Shown here: in pieces, positions 1 to 8,976 of the stretch
Layout of the letters: the number at the start of each line of letters is the position of its first letter
Position numbering within the stretch: the first letter of the stretch is position 1
Origin: Saprospiraceae bacterium
GTDB taxonomy: Bacteria > Bacteroidota > Bacteroidia > Chitinophagales > Saprospiraceae
Assembly: GCA_013001595.1 (NCBI GenBank)
Contig: JABDMH010000119.1
Location: 1-63,826, forward strand
Direction of reading: 5' to 3'
DNA length: 63,826 nucleotides
Made by a program: the position numbers and the translations under genes
Notes under the pieces: generated by a model
Databases searched by the model: none
What the model saw: the letters and a program-made list of their open reading frames with translations, nothing else
What the model was told of the DNA's origin: nothing

Positions 1-477
1 AGGCTACATCGCCCAAGAACATTAAGGGGTAACTCAAAAGGAACGTTTTTTTGACTTTCGTACAATCAAAGCGCTCCTCTGTGCATAAATCTATTTTAGC
101 TAAGTTGTGATTTATGATCATATTCCGATTTCATAAGGGGTTTCCGGTTGAATTATTGCCTGGCGCGGTAGTCTGGGATCGACTTTATTGATGGCCGATT
201 TATTATTTGTGCGTTATACTGGGTGTAGTATTTCGGAGGCAGGATCATCTCTGATGGCTTGCCACGCAGCTTATATCAGGTAGCTGTGTACCCTTTGCCT
301 TGGCGCTTAAGATTGGGGAAGATGTCCGTATTTAGCATAACTTTTACTGCTGAGAAATGCGGCCCTCGCAAGTTGATATAAATACTACGTCTACCCGTCG
401 CATGTTAGGGGCAATCTCTGCAACGTGATGGCAAATGCGTATAGGAATACTTTGCTAATGCTGCCGGTGTAAGTGGG
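1..477. other. Intergenic, no recognisable gene
   Basis: All frames in this left-hand stretch are short and broken, and I see no RNA gene, clear repeat or terminator. It lies downstream of the minus-strand GH5 gene. By analogy with the pseudogenes further right it may be decayed coding sequence, but nothing in it can be assigned. Confidence 0.5.
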
Positions 478-1578
478 TTAATTCACCAACACGGCAATCA
501 AATCCTCAAACGGCTCTCCCGATTCCCCGTCTCTGATGCCAAATCCGCCCTTGTAGTCCCAGGTGGTCCAGGCAACATGGTGTTTTTCCATGATCTCACG
601 CATGTCGCGGTACCATGTGAGACGCACCTCCTGATCGATCGTCGGATAAGATCCCCATTCTCCACAATAAACTTGCAACCCTCGTTCTTTAGCGAAATGG
701 ATCGGCTTCAGGATGCGGGCTTCCAGGCTATCTATCGTGAAATAGCCATTGGCGTCACCAACAGCAGTGCGAAGGGGTTCTTCCAATATCGCTACCGAAT
801 CCTGTGGGGTCGACCAACCGGGGTAATTGATCGGGCCTTTGTAATCAGCAATCTGTGTCCAGCTTGCTTTGTAATGCGTCACCAGAAACGGGGTATAGCA
901 ATGAAAACTCACAATTAAATGGGGATCACCTTTCGGCAGTTGTAAGTCGCCAAAGGTTTCGGTCGACTGCCAGCGATTGGAACCAATTAGGATTTTGCGT
1001 TCGGGTTCGCGTTCCCGCACAACCGCGATACAATTAGCCACCAGTTTGTTCCAATCTTCTGGGTCGTCAGCAACGGGTTCGTTCATCAATTCATAAGCAA
1101 CTTCATTCAACGGATAGGATATGAGTTCGTCTGACAGTTCGCGCCACAAGTCATAAAATCGCTCTTGCTCTGCAGGATCTGTCCACAACGGTTTTTCGCC
1201 ACGGTTGAAGTGATGAGAACGGAGAATATGCAGGTCAACAATGACCTTGAGCCCAAATTCACGGCTCCACTTCAGGGCATTGTGCAGCAAGGAGAAGGCT
1301 TTCATCTCCTTGTTGCCGAGGGTGTCCCACATTTGTTCTTCATCAATGGGGATACGAATATGATCAAAGCCCCGACTGGCAACAAATTCCACATCACTTC
1401 GGGTAAAATAAGCATCGCGCTCTTCGCCACGCCGACTGCTTTGGGAGAGCCAATGACTGATATTGGTACCACGCTGGATATCAAAGGTAGCGGGAGCTGT
1501 TGAGTCTGACTTTTGTTCCTGGCAAGATGCCAGAAGAAGGACTGAAATCAGAACAGCTGCAATTGATAATGTTCTCAT
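478..1578 (-). CDS. GH5-like glycoside hydrolase lipoprotein
   Basis: Predicted endo-acting beta-glycosidase of the cellulase (GH5) clan. The 366-residue product starts with a lipoprotein signal (LLLASC, lipid-anchored Cys about residue 19), so it should sit on an envelope membrane. The TIM-barrel pattern is readable: RGTNISHWL near 36-44, HIRIP near 73-77, the acid/base motif MNEP with Glu167, HCYTP near 226-230, and GEWG with nucleophile Glu307. WTTWDYKGGFG near the C-terminus fits the substrate cleft. Both catalytic glutamates are present and the length is normal, so it is probably active. The substrate (cellulose, mannan or another beta-glucan) cannot be told from sequence. It is divergent from the PD40 gene and has no polysaccharide-utilisation partners such as SusC/SusD nearby. 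Confidence 0.85.
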   Translation of the reverse strand: MRTLSIAAVLISVLLLASCQEQKSDSTAPATFDIQRGTNISHWLSQSSRRGEERDAYFTRSDVEFVASRGFDHIRIPIDEEQMWDTLGNKEMKAFSLLHNALKWSREFGLKVIVDLHILRSHHFNRGEKPLWTDPAEQERFYDLWRELSDELISYPLNEVAYELMNEPVADDPEDWNKLVANCIAVVREREPERKILIGSNRWQSTETFGDLQLPKGDPHLIVSFHCYTPFLVTHYKASWTQIADYKGPINYPGWSTPQDSVAILEEPLRTAVGDANGYFTIDSLEARILKPIHFAKERGLQVYCGEWGSYPTIDQEVRLTWYRDMREIMEKHHVAWTTWDYKGGFGIRDGESGEPFEDLIAVLVN

Positions 1579-2004
1579 ATGTAGTTGTAAGTTAAGGACA
1601 GAAACTACACAATTCTGGCCAGAAATTCATCCTGCTATTCCCTTTTTTTGCAAACAGTAAAGCGGGAAAAACACTTATTCATGCAAAGAAAGATTTAGTA
1701 ATCAATCAGACCAACACAAGCATAGATTGCTCCGACTCCGACCCTTTGTTGATGCACGTATCAGATTGTCCTAGTCCGCCTGGTTACGCATTTCACAATA
1801 TGCAGAAACCGGTTGATGTAAAGGACCGGGAATACATGTTGGAAGAAGGAGTTGAAATCGAGATTTGATTGCCGATTGGAGCATATTCTTGCGGGACAAA
1901 CTATTCAGAAAACCGGAACTGCGGGGATAGCTCACCACATCATCTGACCGCAGAACGTTATCTTGTCAAGAACAATTTTGTGTATCAATGAGAAGCGAGG
2001 TTAA
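1579..2004. other. Divergent intergenic region with one coding-like frame
   Basis: This separates the divergent GH5 and PD40 genes and should hold both promoters. On the plus strand a frame of about 69 codons stays open from about 1660 to a stop at 1868, with natural-looking content (for example SPPGYAFHNMQ) but no good start except an internal ATG at 1754. It may be the tail of a decayed gene or may be chance. Confidence 0.3.
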
Positions 2005-2946
2005 ATGAAGAAGAATGTAACAAGGCTTATTATAATTGGAGTCATTACGCTTACTTGTTTTTCTGGCCTATATACCCAGGAAGATACAGACCAAGGAAGG
2101 GAACTTTATCGTAATCCCATCGCTTTCGCTAGAACGCATTTTAATGAAAAAACCGGTATACCGACCCATCGTGGTAAAATCTGGATAATGGAAGAGGATG
2201 GATCAAAGATTCGGCAAGTGACCTTCGGCCCTCAATATGATGACCATCCGGCAATATTTTCAGATCAACATACAATTTTATATTCAGAGTTCACCGATAC
2301 CGATTTTCCTCCAAAGCAAGATACTCGTTTAATAAAATTGGACATTAATACAGGAAAAAGAGAAATCTATGCTGAACAAAAGGGCTGTCGTCTTCACCAT
2401 GTCACGCTTAGTGCAAAGGATGATAAGCTCGTTTATCACCATGACTGTGGTAAAAGAAATACACAAAGAGTTGGTTGGGGCGCTGATAGTTATGAAATTA
2501 CCATGCGCTCGGCTAACGGTATCGCAATTGGGGAAAGTGTCATCTTTATGCATGAGAAGAATCCAGGTTTGAAACCCCGCGAAGTCGCTTTAGTTCGCCT
2601 TTTCAATCATGGTGAAGGCGCAAAAGCCATCTTCCTAACAGATGATAAACATCTGCATCGTCGGCCAGCTGTATCACCAAATGGCGAGTGGCTTGCTTGG
2701 CAAACCAATATGACAGGTAATGATGAGATATTCCTTGCTCAAATTAATGGGACAAAAAAGTACAATATCACTAATAATTCAGGTGTTGATGGCCATCCAT
2801 GGTTTTCACGCGATGGTAAATGTCTTATTTTTGAGTCTGATCGCACCGGAAACATGGAAATTTGGAAGCTGAACCTAGAGACGTTAGAAACCAAGCAACT
2901 CACCTTTGGCGGTAAGAAATACGCTAGCCGAACGCCACGGTGGTAA
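2005..2946 (+). CDS. PD40/TolB-like beta-propeller secreted protein
   Basis: A 313-residue exported protein with an N-terminal hydrophobic signal (about residues 8-25, ending near LYTQ). It carries repeated WD40-like (PD40) units of the TolB propeller type: GKIWIMEEDGSKIRQVTFG, HRRPAVSPNGEWLAWQTN, HPWFSRDGKCLIFESDRTG and METWK-like blades ending in TKQLTFGG. PD40 propellers bind peptides or act as envelope scaffolds. No catalytic domain is attached, so the function is unknown. It is shorter than TolB itself and there is no tol-pal context, so it should not be called TolB. It stands alone, followed by a decayed esterase gene on the same strand. Confidence 0.75.
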   Translation: MKKNVTRLIIIGVITLTCFSGLYTQEDTDQGRELYRNPIAFARTHFNEKTGIPTHRGKIWIMEEDGSKIRQVTFGPQYDDHPAIFSDQHTILYSEFTDTDFPPKQDTRLIKLDINTGKREIYAEQKGCRLHHVTLSAKDDKLVYHHDCGKRNTQRVGWGADSYEITMRSANGIAIGESVIFMHEKNPGLKPREVALVRLFNHGEGAKAIFLTDDKHLHRRPAVSPNGEWLAWQTNMTGNDEIFLAQINGTKKYNITNNSGVDGHPWFSRDGKCLIFESDRTGNMEIWKLNLETLETKQLTFGGKKYASRTPRW

Positions 2947-2989
2947 AAGATGGAGATTCCGAGGGGAATTGTTATCCTCCCAAAAGGCC

Positions 2990-3457
2990 GAGCTTAATTG
3001 ATCGATTGGGAGTACTAAATCGGTCGTTGACTAATTGTGAGCAAGACCTGATGAACATCATCAAATTGGTGTTGGCCAACTATCAGGCGGATGCCAAGCG
3101 GGTGTAACTAACTGGACTAAGCAGTGGTGGTTATGGAACGTAGTACATGGCCAGTAGTCATCCTGAAACATTTGCTGCCATTGGCCCATTGGTCGGGGGG
3201 TTCATCCTGAGCCGATGACACCCATTGCCGAATATCAAATAGGTGTTTGGGCTTTCGCCGGCGGTAAGGACAACGGTGCACGGAAAGAATATTTCTAAGC
3301 TGGCATGAATCGTCTGTAGGAATTGGGGGAGACCAGTATCCGCTTCACGGGACATGAAAACATGGGCCATGATGTGTGGAAGCGAGTTTACGGCGGACAT
3401 GATATTTATAATTGGTTCCTGGGATTTTCTAAAGAATCAAGAGCGCTCTCGAAATGA
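2990..3457 (+). pseudogene. Decayed serine esterase (phospholipase/carboxylesterase type)
   Basis: Conceptual translation gives a clear alpha/beta-hydrolase fragment broken by stops and a frameshift. One frame reads ADAKRV-stop-LTGLSSGGYGT-stop-YMASSHPETFAAIGPLVGG, with the nucleophile elbow GLSSGG. After a shift near 3210 it continues as GVWAFAGGKDNGARKEYF, then the His motif GHENMGHDVW and an end like YNWFLGFSKES. Interruptions include single-base changes to stops at sense positions (Tyr or Trp expected at two, Gln at one). The family is the secreted phospholipase/carboxylesterase group common in Bacteroidota and Planctomycetes. The upstream half is missing or unreadable. It is recent enough to recognise but not functional. 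Confidence 0.75.
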
Positions 3458-3544
3458 GTACTGCAAGACATTTAAATCGGCAAGAAACCGAGAATAAATA
3501 CGGTACATTGAGTTAACTACCTGTTCGTATCAAAATCTACCCCG

Positions 3545-4477
3545 ATGAAAAATATATACTCCCTCATGGCAACCATGATGATTCTGACTGGTTGTGCAAC
3601 AGAAAAACAACATCTTTTCACGATTGAAAATGACGAGATCAGCGTGGAAGTCAGCTCGGTAGGCGCAGAACTCAAAAGCCTCAAGACCCGGGCAAATGGC
3701 CTGGAGTACCTTTGGCAGGCTAACCCGAATTACTGGCCCAGGTCATCGCCTTTATTGTTTCCAGTAATCGGAACATCATTTATGGACTCCTATCTGCATG
3801 AGGGCCTCGAATACAGCATGCCGCAGCATGGTTTTGCCCGAGACTATGACTGGAAGTGTTTGTATCAGCAACAGGATAGCATGTCTTTTGAATTGCGTGC
3901 ATCTGCTGAAACCCAACAGTTGTATCCTTTTGATTTTGTTCTGCAAGTGAATTATACAATTGAAAAGAGCAGGTTGAGGGTGCATTACCAGGTCCGAAAC
4001 GAAGGGAAAACGGTCATGCCCTTTGCAATTGGCGGGCATCCCGGATTCAAATGCCCGCTCAAAGAAAAGGAATCCAGAAGCAGCTACTCCCTCGTTTTTG
4101 AACAGAAAGAATCACTGTACCGCTATTATCTCACCGGGGCCGAACCGGACAGCGCTCTGTTTCTGAATAATCAAAAAAGGATCGCTATCAGCAATCATCT
4201 GTTTGAAAGTGGCGCCATCATCCTGAAACACCTTAGATCTTCTTGGGTGGGCCTGCAAAATCCGGATGGAAACATATATTTGAAAATGAATATCGAACAT
4301 TTTCCCTACTTCGCAATATGGACAAAGGCGGAGGATGATGCACATTTCATTTGCCTCGAACCCTGGCAGGCCTTACCAGGAACACGTAAAAGCTTGCAAC
4401 AAATATCGGATAAGGAAGGAGCGATTCTGTTGGCGCCCCAAGATTCGTTTTTAACCATGTATGAGATCGAGATCTAA
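3545..4477 (+). CDS. Aldose 1-epimerase family lipoprotein (LacX/YeaD-like)
   Basis: Predicted sugar mutarotase of the galactose-mutarotase-like fold, 310 residues. The N-terminus is a lipoprotein signal (ILTGCAT, Cys about residue 17), unusual for a family that is mostly cytoplasmic, so this copy probably works in the periplasm or on the membrane surface. Family landmarks are the N-terminal VEVSSVGAELKSL strand, PRSSPLLFPVIG, QHGFARDYDW with the first conserved His, GGHPGFKCP with the second, and a C-terminal CLEPWQALPG whose Glu is the likely base. The LacX/YeaD branch acts on hexoses or hexose phosphates. The substrate here is unknown. It is flanked by two pseudogenes. Confidence 0.8.
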   Translation: MKNIYSLMATMMILTGCATEKQHLFTIENDEISVEVSSVGAELKSLKTRANGLEYLWQANPNYWPRSSPLLFPVIGTSFMDSYLHEGLEYSMPQHGFARDYDWKCLYQQQDSMSFELRASAETQQLYPFDFVLQVNYTIEKSRLRVHYQVRNEGKTVMPFAIGGHPGFKCPLKEKESRSSYSLVFEQKESLYRYYLTGAEPDSALFLNNQKRIAISNHLFESGAIILKHLRSSWVGLQNPDGNIYLKMNIEHFPYFAIWTKAEDDAHFICLEPWQALPGTRKSLQQISDKEGAILLAPQDSFLTMYEIEI

Positions 4478-4657
4478 TCCTGCAAAGGAAACCCCCTTAA
4501 AAGGACTGAGTATTGACGATTCCCATTGTTTATCTGAAGAGCAATCAGTATCCCAATAACCACCAAGGCAATCTCACCAATGGGCATAGACCAGGTACTT
4601 CCGAGCATTGCCAGAATCCAATAAAACCTCTCTGATCCGTCTGAAGAATGTGAGCAT
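4474..4657 (-). pseudogene. Frameshifted N-terminal fragment of a DUF6090-like protein
   Basis: On the minus strand an ATG at 4657 opens MLTFFRRIREVLLDSGNARK, then YLVYA. After a one-base frameshift near 4588 it continues as IGEIALVVIGILIALQINN. This is the stereotyped start of the small DUF6090 membrane proteins of Bacteroidota, in which a single transmembrane helix follows an amphipathic RRIR segment. The usual NNWNE is changed to NNGNR and the frame stops at about 4474, overlapping the end of the epimerase gene by a few bases. Only about 55 codons survive. Confidence 0.75.
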
Positions 4658-4801
4658 AGTTTACAATGTGCTGACAGAGCTGAGCAATTCGTCGATAAAG
4701 ATAAAGGCTATCTGTTTATCTCTATTCATCATTTGTCTAATTGTACACAACGGATGGCAATACCCAGTGTAGGTGTTAGCCTATGATGTCGCAATCGCAG
4801 G

Positions 4802-5488
4802 TTATCTTCTGGCTCTGCTAATCATTCTTTCCTTGTAGAATTTTAAAAGTTTGGCCACTTCTTCATAATTCTCATTACTAAACGCTATATCAGTCAGCCT
4901 TGGTAGGTGTTCAGCAAAGTATATCTCGTTATTTGCCATTTCAAATAAGTTGCTTGCAAAAGAATGTGGATAAGGGAACTTCTCATCAATTTCAAGAATC
5001 ACGTCTGCAATTTTTTGAACTAAACTCTTATAGCCTAAATAAAATCCCTCCTTATTTTCATCATCAATATTTTTAGTATGATAGGCCTTGGAAGATTCAG
5101 TGATCATAATTCTGTGCAATACCTTCTCATTTACAAAGTCAACAGATGGGTTTTCCTTTGTTGCATCCACTATGTTATCTATTATAAGATCCAATTTTCG
5201 ATTTGGATCTTCTATGTTCTTAGTGTTATAGTCGATAAGATAGGACACCCAATTCCAATACCATACGACAAGGAAGAGCAACAGCAAATGCTTGTTCTCG
5301 AAGTATCTATAAAGAGATGTTTCATTTGAATCCATTGCCTCAGCAAGTTTCTTAAAGGTAAAAGCTTCAAATCCGATATCATCAAATAGTAGAATACTGT
5401 GAGTGATTATTCTTTTTCCCAGTTTGCTTTGTAAAGGGTCTTTTAAGAAGAGACCTTCCGGAATAGTTAGATCTGCTAGAATAATCAT
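4802..5488 (-). CDS. TetR-family transcriptional regulator
   Basis: A 228-residue DNA-binding repressor, divergent from a SulP transporter. The N-terminal TetR helix-turn-helix is clear: GKRIITHSILLFDDIGFEAFTFKKLAEAM, then NETSLYRYFENKHLLLLFLVVWYW. The C-terminal half is helical and should bind a ligand. The frame opens upstream to 5515, but that start lies inside a perfect palindrome, so the ATG at 5488 (MIILADLTIPEG) is preferred. The palindrome just upstream is its likely operator and would allow control of both its own gene and the transporter. The gene is richer in A+T than its surroundings, as is the transporter. The ligand is unknown; an anion handled by the transporter is a guess. Confidence 0.85.
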   Translation of the reverse strand: MIILADLTIPEGLFLKDPLQSKLGKRIITHSILLFDDIGFEAFTFKKLAEAMDSNETSLYRYFENKHLLLLFLVVWYWNWVSYLIDYNTKNIEDPNRKLDLIIDNIVDATKENPSVDFVNEKVLHRIMITESSKAYHTKNIDDENKEGFYLGYKSLVQKIADVILEIDEKFPYPHSFASNLFEMANNEIYFAEHLPRLTDIAFSNENYEEVAKLLKFYKERMISRARR

Positions 5489-5501
5489 AATGATAGCAAA
5501 G

Positions 5502-5525
5502 TACTGAATAAGCACTTATTCAGTA
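5502..5525. promoter_or_regulatory. TetR-type palindromic operator
   Basis: The arms TACTGAATAAG and CTTATTCAGTA are perfect 11-base inverted repeats around a two-base centre (CA). A partial echo, CACTTATT, recurs just to the right. It lies 14 bases upstream of the preferred TetR start and about 107 bases upstream of the SulP start, the expected place for a shared operator. Confidence 0.75.
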
Positions 5526-5631
5526 TCACTTATTACTTACAATATCATGTCCTATACTTCATATATAGAACTGATTACTTCTATACTTGTTAGTTTTACT
5601 ATCTTTTTATATATTGTGCAAAATTCATCAA

Positions 5632-7251
5632 ATGAAGATGTATTTACAAAGTCTAAAGAATGACTTACCCGCAAGTATAGTGGTGTTCTTTGTAGCTATA
5701 CCTTTATGTCTAGGTATAGCTCTAGCAAGTGGAGCTCCTCTTTTTTCGGGCTTAATAGCCGGGATTATAGGTGGTATCGTGGTAGGTTTTATCAGTGGTT
5801 CCCAAGTAGGTGTAAGTGGGCCTGCAGCTGGATTAGCCGCAATAGTACTAGCCGCAATAGCAAACCTAGGGGGGTATCAAAACTTCCTTTTGGCTGTTGT
5901 TCTAGGGGGAGCCATTCAGATAGCTTTTGGTGTTCTAAGAGCTGGCGTCATCGGGTACTATTTCCCCTCATCAGTTATCAAAGGTATGTTGACGGGAATT
6001 GGACTCATTATTATTCTCAAGCAAATTCCACACTTTTTTGGTTATGATATTGATCCTGAAGGTGATTTTTCCTTTTTACAAATTGACGGTGAAAACACAT
6101 TTTCAGAAATTTTGAATTCCATCAATCATATCAGCCCCGGGCCAACTGTAATTGCCATTATTTCACTTGGAATATTGATTTTATGGAACAATGTGCTCTC
6201 AGAAAAAGGAAAAATATTCCAATTGATTCAAGGTCCACTAGTTGCCGTTATAGTTGGAATAATATTTTATGCATTATTTATAGATAGCTCATCGTTTGGT
6301 TTTGATCCTGAGCAGCTAGTCAGCGTGCCTATTCCTGAAGACACTGCGTCCTTTCTAGCCCAATTCAGTTTTCCAAATTTTGCCGCAATAACTATTTCGG
6401 ATGTTTGGGTAGTCGCCTTCACGATCGCACTTGTAGCAAGCTTAGAAACACTTCTATGTGTAGAAGCAACAGACAAATTAGATCCAGAAAAAAGAGTGAC
6501 TCCAACTAATAGAGAACTTTTGGCTCAAGGTGTAGGTAATATGATTTCAGGTATGATTGGTGGGCTTCCGATCACGCAGGTAATTGTACGTAGTTCTGCT
6601 AATATTCAGTCAGGTGTAAAAACGAAGATGTCCGCCATTATTCATGGCTTTCTTCTATTGATATCAGTCATTCTTATACCACGTATATTGAACATGATCC
6701 CACTATCTGTTCTAGCTGCAATACTTTTCATAGTTGGGTATAAATTAGCCAAACCCGCCCTGTTTAAAACTATGTATGAATTGGGCTGGAAGCAATTCAT
6801 ACCTTTTATAGTGACGGTTCTTGGGATTATATTTATCGATTTACTTATCGGTCTTGGATTAGGATTAATGATTGGCATCGCTGTTGTCTTGATCAAGAGC
6901 TATCAAAACTCTCATTTTCTACATATTGAGGGTGAGAATGTGGATGACGGTAAGATAAAAATGACCTTAGCTGAACAAGTCACATTCTTCCATAAAGGAA
7001 CCATTCTTAAGGAGTTGGATAATATACCCGAGAATTCCATACTTGAGCTTGATGTTCGCAGGACACGTTATCTGGACAATGATATTATTGAAATCCTAGA
7101 TGACTTTTCATACAAAGCGAAGCTGAGAAATATTACAATTAAGCTAATATCTGAACGAGGGACTATTGAGAATGCACCCAGCTACTTACAGTTCTTCAAT
7201 CTAACACCAAAAATGGAATTGTACAAAACCCTGGGTGATGTTTCAAGGTAA
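5632..7251 (+). CDS. SulP-family anion permease with STAS domain
   Basis: Inner-membrane anion transporter of the SulP (SLC26-like) family, 539 residues from the ATG at 5632. An upstream in-frame TTG at 5587 would add a poor hydrophobic extension, so I reject it. The first transmembrane block (SIVVFFVAIPLCLGIALASGA) and the following GLIAGIIGG and GSQVGVSGPAAGL motifs are typical, with about 10-12 membrane segments to residue 420. A cytoplasmic STAS domain follows from about 440 to the end (SILELDVRRTRYLDNDIIE). Members of this branch carry sulfate, bicarbonate or other anions. No carbonic anhydrase is adjacent, so the substrate is open. It is divergent from its likely TetR regulator. Confidence 0.9.
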   Translation: MKMYLQSLKNDLPASIVVFFVAIPLCLGIALASGAPLFSGLIAGIIGGIVVGFISGSQVGVSGPAAGLAAIVLAAIANLGGYQNFLLAVVLGGAIQIAFGVLRAGVIGYYFPSSVIKGMLTGIGLIIILKQIPHFFGYDIDPEGDFSFLQIDGENTFSEILNSINHISPGPTVIAIISLGILILWNNVLSEKGKIFQLIQGPLVAVIVGIIFYALFIDSSSFGFDPEQLVSVPIPEDTASFLAQFSFPNFAAITISDVWVVAFTIALVASLETLLCVEATDKLDPEKRVTPTNRELLAQGVGNMISGMIGGLPITQVIVRSSANIQSGVKTKMSAIIHGFLLLISVILIPRILNMIPLSVLAAILFIVGYKLAKPALFKTMYELGWKQFIPFIVTVLGIIFIDLLIGLGLGLMIGIAVVLIKSYQNSHFLHIEGENVDDGKIKMTLAEQVTFFHKGTILKELDNIPENSILELDVRRTRYLDNDIIEILDDFSYKAKLRNITIKLISERGTIENAPSYLQFFNLTPKMELYKTLGDVSR

Positions 7252-7292
7252 TACAATGAGGCGTTTAATAAAAACAATCGATTATCTATAAA

Positions 7293-7430
7293 ATGAATTT
7301 AACAATGAAAAATGAAAAGAAATCAAATAAACTCTTAAAACTATTCAAGGCCATATTTAAAGACAAAAAACCTTCTCAAAAGAATAAGAAATCTATAGAT
7401 AGACCCAAGTGGATGTATAGAAATGAATAG
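7293..7430 (+). CDS. Small lysine-rich protein, unknown
   Basis: A 45-codon frame starting 41 bases after the SulP stop: MNLTMKNEKKSNKLLKLFKA at the start and RPKWMYRNE at the end. It is very basic, with a short amphipathic stretch (LLKLFKAIF). The same A+T-rich character as the transporter, same strand and short gap suggest it is the last gene of that unit. I do not recognise it, and it could be a chance frame. Confidence 0.4.
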   Translation: MNLTMKNEKKSNKLLKLFKAIFKDKKPSQKNKKSIDRPKWMYRNE

Positions 7431-7590
7431 ATATCTTACAAAGATAGACTGATAAGTTAGCGGGTGGAACCAATTATACCGATTTATTCGGTTGCTTGAA
7501 GATAGCGTTCCGAGCTATGGACAGGCGGGCTTTCAGAGCTCCGTTCCTGTCAACCGCAACCGATGTTTGTAATGTGTACAAATATTAATT

Positions 7591-8504
7591 TTAATACTGT
7601 GAGCCTGTTTGCCTATGGCTTTTGTTGCCGCCTCGTACTTTAGATTCTTTCACTACTTTTTTTTCGTGTCTGAAAATTGTCGGGGCCTCGTCTTGCAGTC
7701 CGCTTGATTTCTTCACTCTATCCCAGAAAACCTTTGGCGCGACCTCAATAATGTCGTAGAGCTACTGGTCTTTTGAGTTGTTCGGGTATATTATTCTTGC
7801 TTTCCATTCAGCCGAGTTGGCAAGTTGATAGCTCAAAGTAGTTTCGACTTTTTTGTCCTAGGTTGGTTGGCAATTGGTCAATACCATTTGCATACATAGG
7901 TATTTCGTACCATGGGTCCGCTGTAATGACAGTCAGGAACCAGTCTTCAAGATATGGTACTTTGTCAGTCGTAAACTCTCCCAATTACTTTAATGTCAGT
8001 CACAGGTATCAGATTCTTTGTCTGCCCATGGATTGTCCGAATTACCGGGAGTATTTAGTCTCGTAAATTACATGTTTACGTTCGACTAAGCAACTTTAAT
8101 GGTTACATTAAGAACGGCCTGTTTGATGGAATTCTCTGAAAGTGAATCCGTTGAGTCTATCCTTTTGGGACATTGTGGATGAAGTTTGGGAATTTCTCGA
8201 AAATAGATGGACGCTTTGTTTGATGGGTTATTATGGGACGATTCTTAAGGGTGCCATAAGTCGACTAAAGTCAAAATGGAAGATGTGTTTCTGTTGAGTT
8301 CAATGAATATCAGGTCGATGGAAGAAGGGATTTGACACTCATTCTTACCTCGGCAAACACTCCATTAGCGCAGATTCCTTTGACACACACTCCTTGAAAC
8401 TCATTCAGCAATTTTATTGACACTTTGTATTTTACCGATGGATAGTGGGCAGAAGACAGAACATTTATTTGGTCAGTGGAACATTGGGATACTTCTTCCC
8501 TCAA
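7591..8504 (-). pseudogene. Decayed protein gene of unknown family
   Basis: Several minus-strand segments look like natural protein, but in different frames and split by stops. The 3' end (7591 to about 7760) reads LYDIIEVAPKVFWDRV ... VVKESKVRGGN and stops at 7591. Upstream, about 7800-7986, is VPYLEDWFLTVITADPWYEI. Further up come pieces such as KQAVLNVTIKVA (about 8100-8160), RPSIFEKFPNFIHNV (about 8175-8230) and a longer open piece ending about 8310. The order and orientation are consistent with one gene that has taken several frameshifts. I cannot name the family. The 5' part above 8300 is the least certain. Confidence 0.4.
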
Positions 8505-8901
8505 CTACAAGCAAATATTCATGCTCGGACTAATCCAGGTTTGAAGCTTGGAGATTGTTAGCCAGAAATGGCCAGAAGGTGATTGGGAGGGCATTGAGGT
8601 GTCGTAGTGTTGTTTTTTTCGGGAGATTTGTTCAGTCTTGTGATTGGGATCCTGGGATTCTTTAAGAAATCCTATGTTGGATTCAACTGGATTCCCTGGG
8701 AAGAGCAGAAAACTGCACTAGTTTTGGGAGCACTTCACAGACGATGTTCAGAGATGATAGGAGGTGGTAATTGGTAGGGCTTTATGGGTGATCTCTTAGA
8801 AATCAACTGAAACTTGGACAAAACCGCTCTAAACCGTGACTAGATCGAGACTCATTAGTAGAGAAACCCCTGAAAATCAATATATTAACAAGGGTTTATT
8901 G

Positions 8902-8976
8902 TAGTGGAGGCAGGACTTGAACCTACGTCCGTCAGCTGACGGACCGCGTCCGGCCCCTGTCGGATATGAGCCCGAC
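8902..8976 (-). pseudogene. 3'-half remnant of initiator tRNA-Met
   Basis: Read on the minus strand this matches the intact tRNA at 14702-14774 from the anticodon stem-loop (CGGGCTCATA) through the T arm (GTAGGTTCAAGTCCTGC) to the acceptor 3' strand. It differs by one base in the acceptor strand (position 8905). The D arm and 5' acceptor strand are missing. Between the anticodon stem and the T arm is an extra G+C-rich insert of about 33 bases containing a perfect palindrome. It has the same orientation as the intact gene 5.8 kb away. A tRNA 3' fragment displaced like this is the classic trace of an integrated element. Confidence 0.75.
8927..8944. repeat. Perfect 18-base palindrome inside the tRNA remnant
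   Basis: GTCCGTCAGCTGACGGAC is its own reverse complement. It sits where the variable loop would be in the tRNA remnant and is followed by further G+C-rich sequence unlike the A+T-rich surroundings. It could be a mobile palindromic repeat or a recombination site. Confidence 0.7.

Noticed and set aside
577-1503. Plus-strand open frames opposite the GH5 gene
   Set aside because: They are antisense to a gene with intact catalytic motifs and have no recognisable domains of their own.
5587-5631. Upstream TTG as the start of the SulP gene
   Set aside because: It adds a 15-residue hydrophobic extension not expected in the family. The ATG at 5632 fits the N-terminus better.
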